From assembly GCA_021160155.1 (NCBI GenBank), contig JAGHDB010000067.1:1-7537 (forward strand): a DNA stretch of 7,537 nt, in the 5' to 3' direction. The notes under the pieces are model-generated. The model was not told where the DNA came from, did not search any database, and worked only from the letters and a program-made list of their open reading frames with translations. This document shows, piece after piece, positions 6,443 to 7,537 of this stretch (within the stretch, counting starts at the first letter, position 1; the number at the start of each line of letters is the position of its first letter). The stretch is from Bacteroidales bacterium (GTDB taxonomy: Bacteria; Bacteroidota; Bacteroidia; Bacteroidales; UBA12481). Made by a program: the position numbers and the translations under genes.

Positions 6443-7537
6443 AATCTGGGATGCACATGAGGTGGAGCGAACCTCTGACGGTTCATCTGTTTTATATATT
6501 GACCGGCATTATTTGCATGAGGTAACTACTCCGCAGGCATTTGCCGGTTTGAAAGCTCGCGGATTACCGGTACTGCGACCCGAACGGGCGGTGGCGACAG
6601 CCGATCATAATGTTCCTACTGTAAATCAACACCTTCCGGTTCAGAATCCTGAATCTTTTAATCAACTCAATCAATTAATTGCCAATACCCGTGAACATGG
6701 GATCCGCTATTTCGGGTTGGGGCATCCTTTTAACGGGATTGTACATGTAATCGGACCGGAGCTCGGACTGACGCTTCCGGGAATGACCATTGTTTGCGGC
6801 GACAGCCACACCTCTACCCATGGAGCTTTTGGTGCGGTGGCATTCGGGATTGGCACTTCAGAAGTAGAGATGGTACTGGCCAGCCAGTGTATCATCCAAT
6901 CCCGGCCGAAAACTTTCAGGATCACGGTGAACGGTTCTCTGAAACCGGGTGTGACAGCAAAAGACCTGGCACTCTTTTTAATCTCAAAACTGGGCACCGA
7001 TGGCGGCTCAGGGTTCTTCGTTGAATTCGCCGGCAGTACCATACGGCAATTATCCATGGAAGGACGGATGACCCTCTGCAATATGAGTATCGAAATGGGG
7101 GCACGGGGTGGACTGGTAACTCCGGATGAAACGACTATTAATTACCTGAGGGGGAGGGAGTTTGCTCCCAAAGGAAAAGAATGGCAAGCGGCAGTTGACC
7201 GCTGGAGCCGGATGAAATCCGATCCGGATGCCCGGTTTGACCGGGATGAGGAGTTCAATGCCGCAGAGGTGGCTCCCATGATCACCTGGGGTACCAATCC
7301 GGGTGCCGCGATCCCGGTGGATGGCATTATCCCGGATATGGATCCCAAAGCATTGAAATATATGGATTTTGCTCCGGGAGAGCCGATGATCGGCAAAAAG
7401 GTTGATTATGTGTTTCTGGGGAGTTGCACCAACGGCCGGATTGAAGATCTGCGGCTGTTTGCCGGTCTTGTGAAAGGGAGAAAAAAGGCACCCGGCGTAA
7501 CGGTTTGGGGGGTTCGGGGACTTAAACGGGTGGAAAA
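6417..7537 (+). CDS. leuC: 3-Isopropylmalate dehydratase, large subunit (partial, 3' end outside window)
   Basis: An open frame of 373 codons runs from ATG 6417 off the right edge. It is the aconitase-family subunit that, with LeuD, isomerises 2- to 3-isopropylmalate using a 4Fe-4S cluster. It begins [15 protein letters not shown], typical of LeuC, then shows [67 protein letters not shown] and [14 protein letters not shown]337 in GSCTN is the first cluster ligand; the other two cysteines should lie beyond the window. The start overlaps the leuA 3' end in another frame. Codons 365-369 (7509-7523) read G-V-R-G-L where the family strongly favours x-V-P-G-S; this may be sequence error at a contig end. 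leuD and leuB are expected next but not seen. Confidence 0.95.
   Translation, partial: MKPRTLLDKIWDAHEVERTSDGSSVLYIDRHYLHEVTTPQAFAGLKARGLPVLRPERAVATADHNVPTVNQHLPVQNPESFNQLNQLIANTREHGIRYFGLGHPFNGIVHVIGPELGLTLPGMTIVCGDSHTSTHGAFGAVAFGIGTSEVEMVLASQCIIQSRPKTFRITVNGSLKPGVTAKDLALFLISKLGTDGGSGFFVEFAGSTIRQLSMEGRMTLCNMSIEMGARGGLVTPDETTINYLRGREFAPKGKEWQAAVDRWSRMKSDPDARFDRDEEFNAAEVAPMITWGTNPGAAIPVDGIIPDMDPKALKYMDFAPGEPMIGKKVDYVFLGSCTNGRIEDLRLFAGLVKGRKKAPGVTVWGVRGLKRVE

Overview
The window looks like chromosomal DNA from a member of the Bacteroidota, probably Bacteroidales-like. The IlvB, IlvC, LeuA and LeuC proteins resemble Bacteroides-type branched-chain amino acid enzymes as I remember them. The one convincing promoter fits the Bacteroidota -33/-7 pattern (TTTG, TAnnTTTG), and most starts lack a Shine-Dalgarno sequence.

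Layout: (1) 52-1434, a complete AT-rich gene for an outer-membrane beta-barrel protein that resembles DUF1302 proteins. (2) 1435-1738, a 304-base gap holding a regulatory leader: a promoter, an 18-codon leader peptide in which 10 codons are Ile, Leu or Val, and two mutually exclusive hairpins, the second an intrinsic terminator. (3) 1739 to the window end, a same-strand operon ilvB-ilvN-ilvC-leuA-leuC. leuC runs off the right edge; leuD and leuB probably follow.

The operon encodes acetolactate synthase (large and small subunits), ketol-acid reductoisomerase, 2-isopropylmalate synthase and the large subunit of isopropylmalate isomerase. Dihydroxyacid dehydratase (ilvD) and the transaminase are not in the window. 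Together the enzymes carry pyruvate toward valine and, through 2-ketoisovalerate, toward leucine; the ilv enzymes also serve isoleucine. The leader should couple transcription to the supply of charged Ile, Leu and Val tRNAs by ribosome-mediated attenuation. A 3-part design is visible: a 10-base direct repeat (GAGAAGGGTT) flanks its complement, and the leader stop codon lies inside the first copy.

A second small reading frame lies between ilvC and leuA. It may be a leader or coupling peptide for leuA. Two oddities deserve care: base composition changes sharply between the first gene and the operon, and the last ~30 bases of the leuC fragment depart from a conserved family motif in a way that suggests sequence error at the edge.
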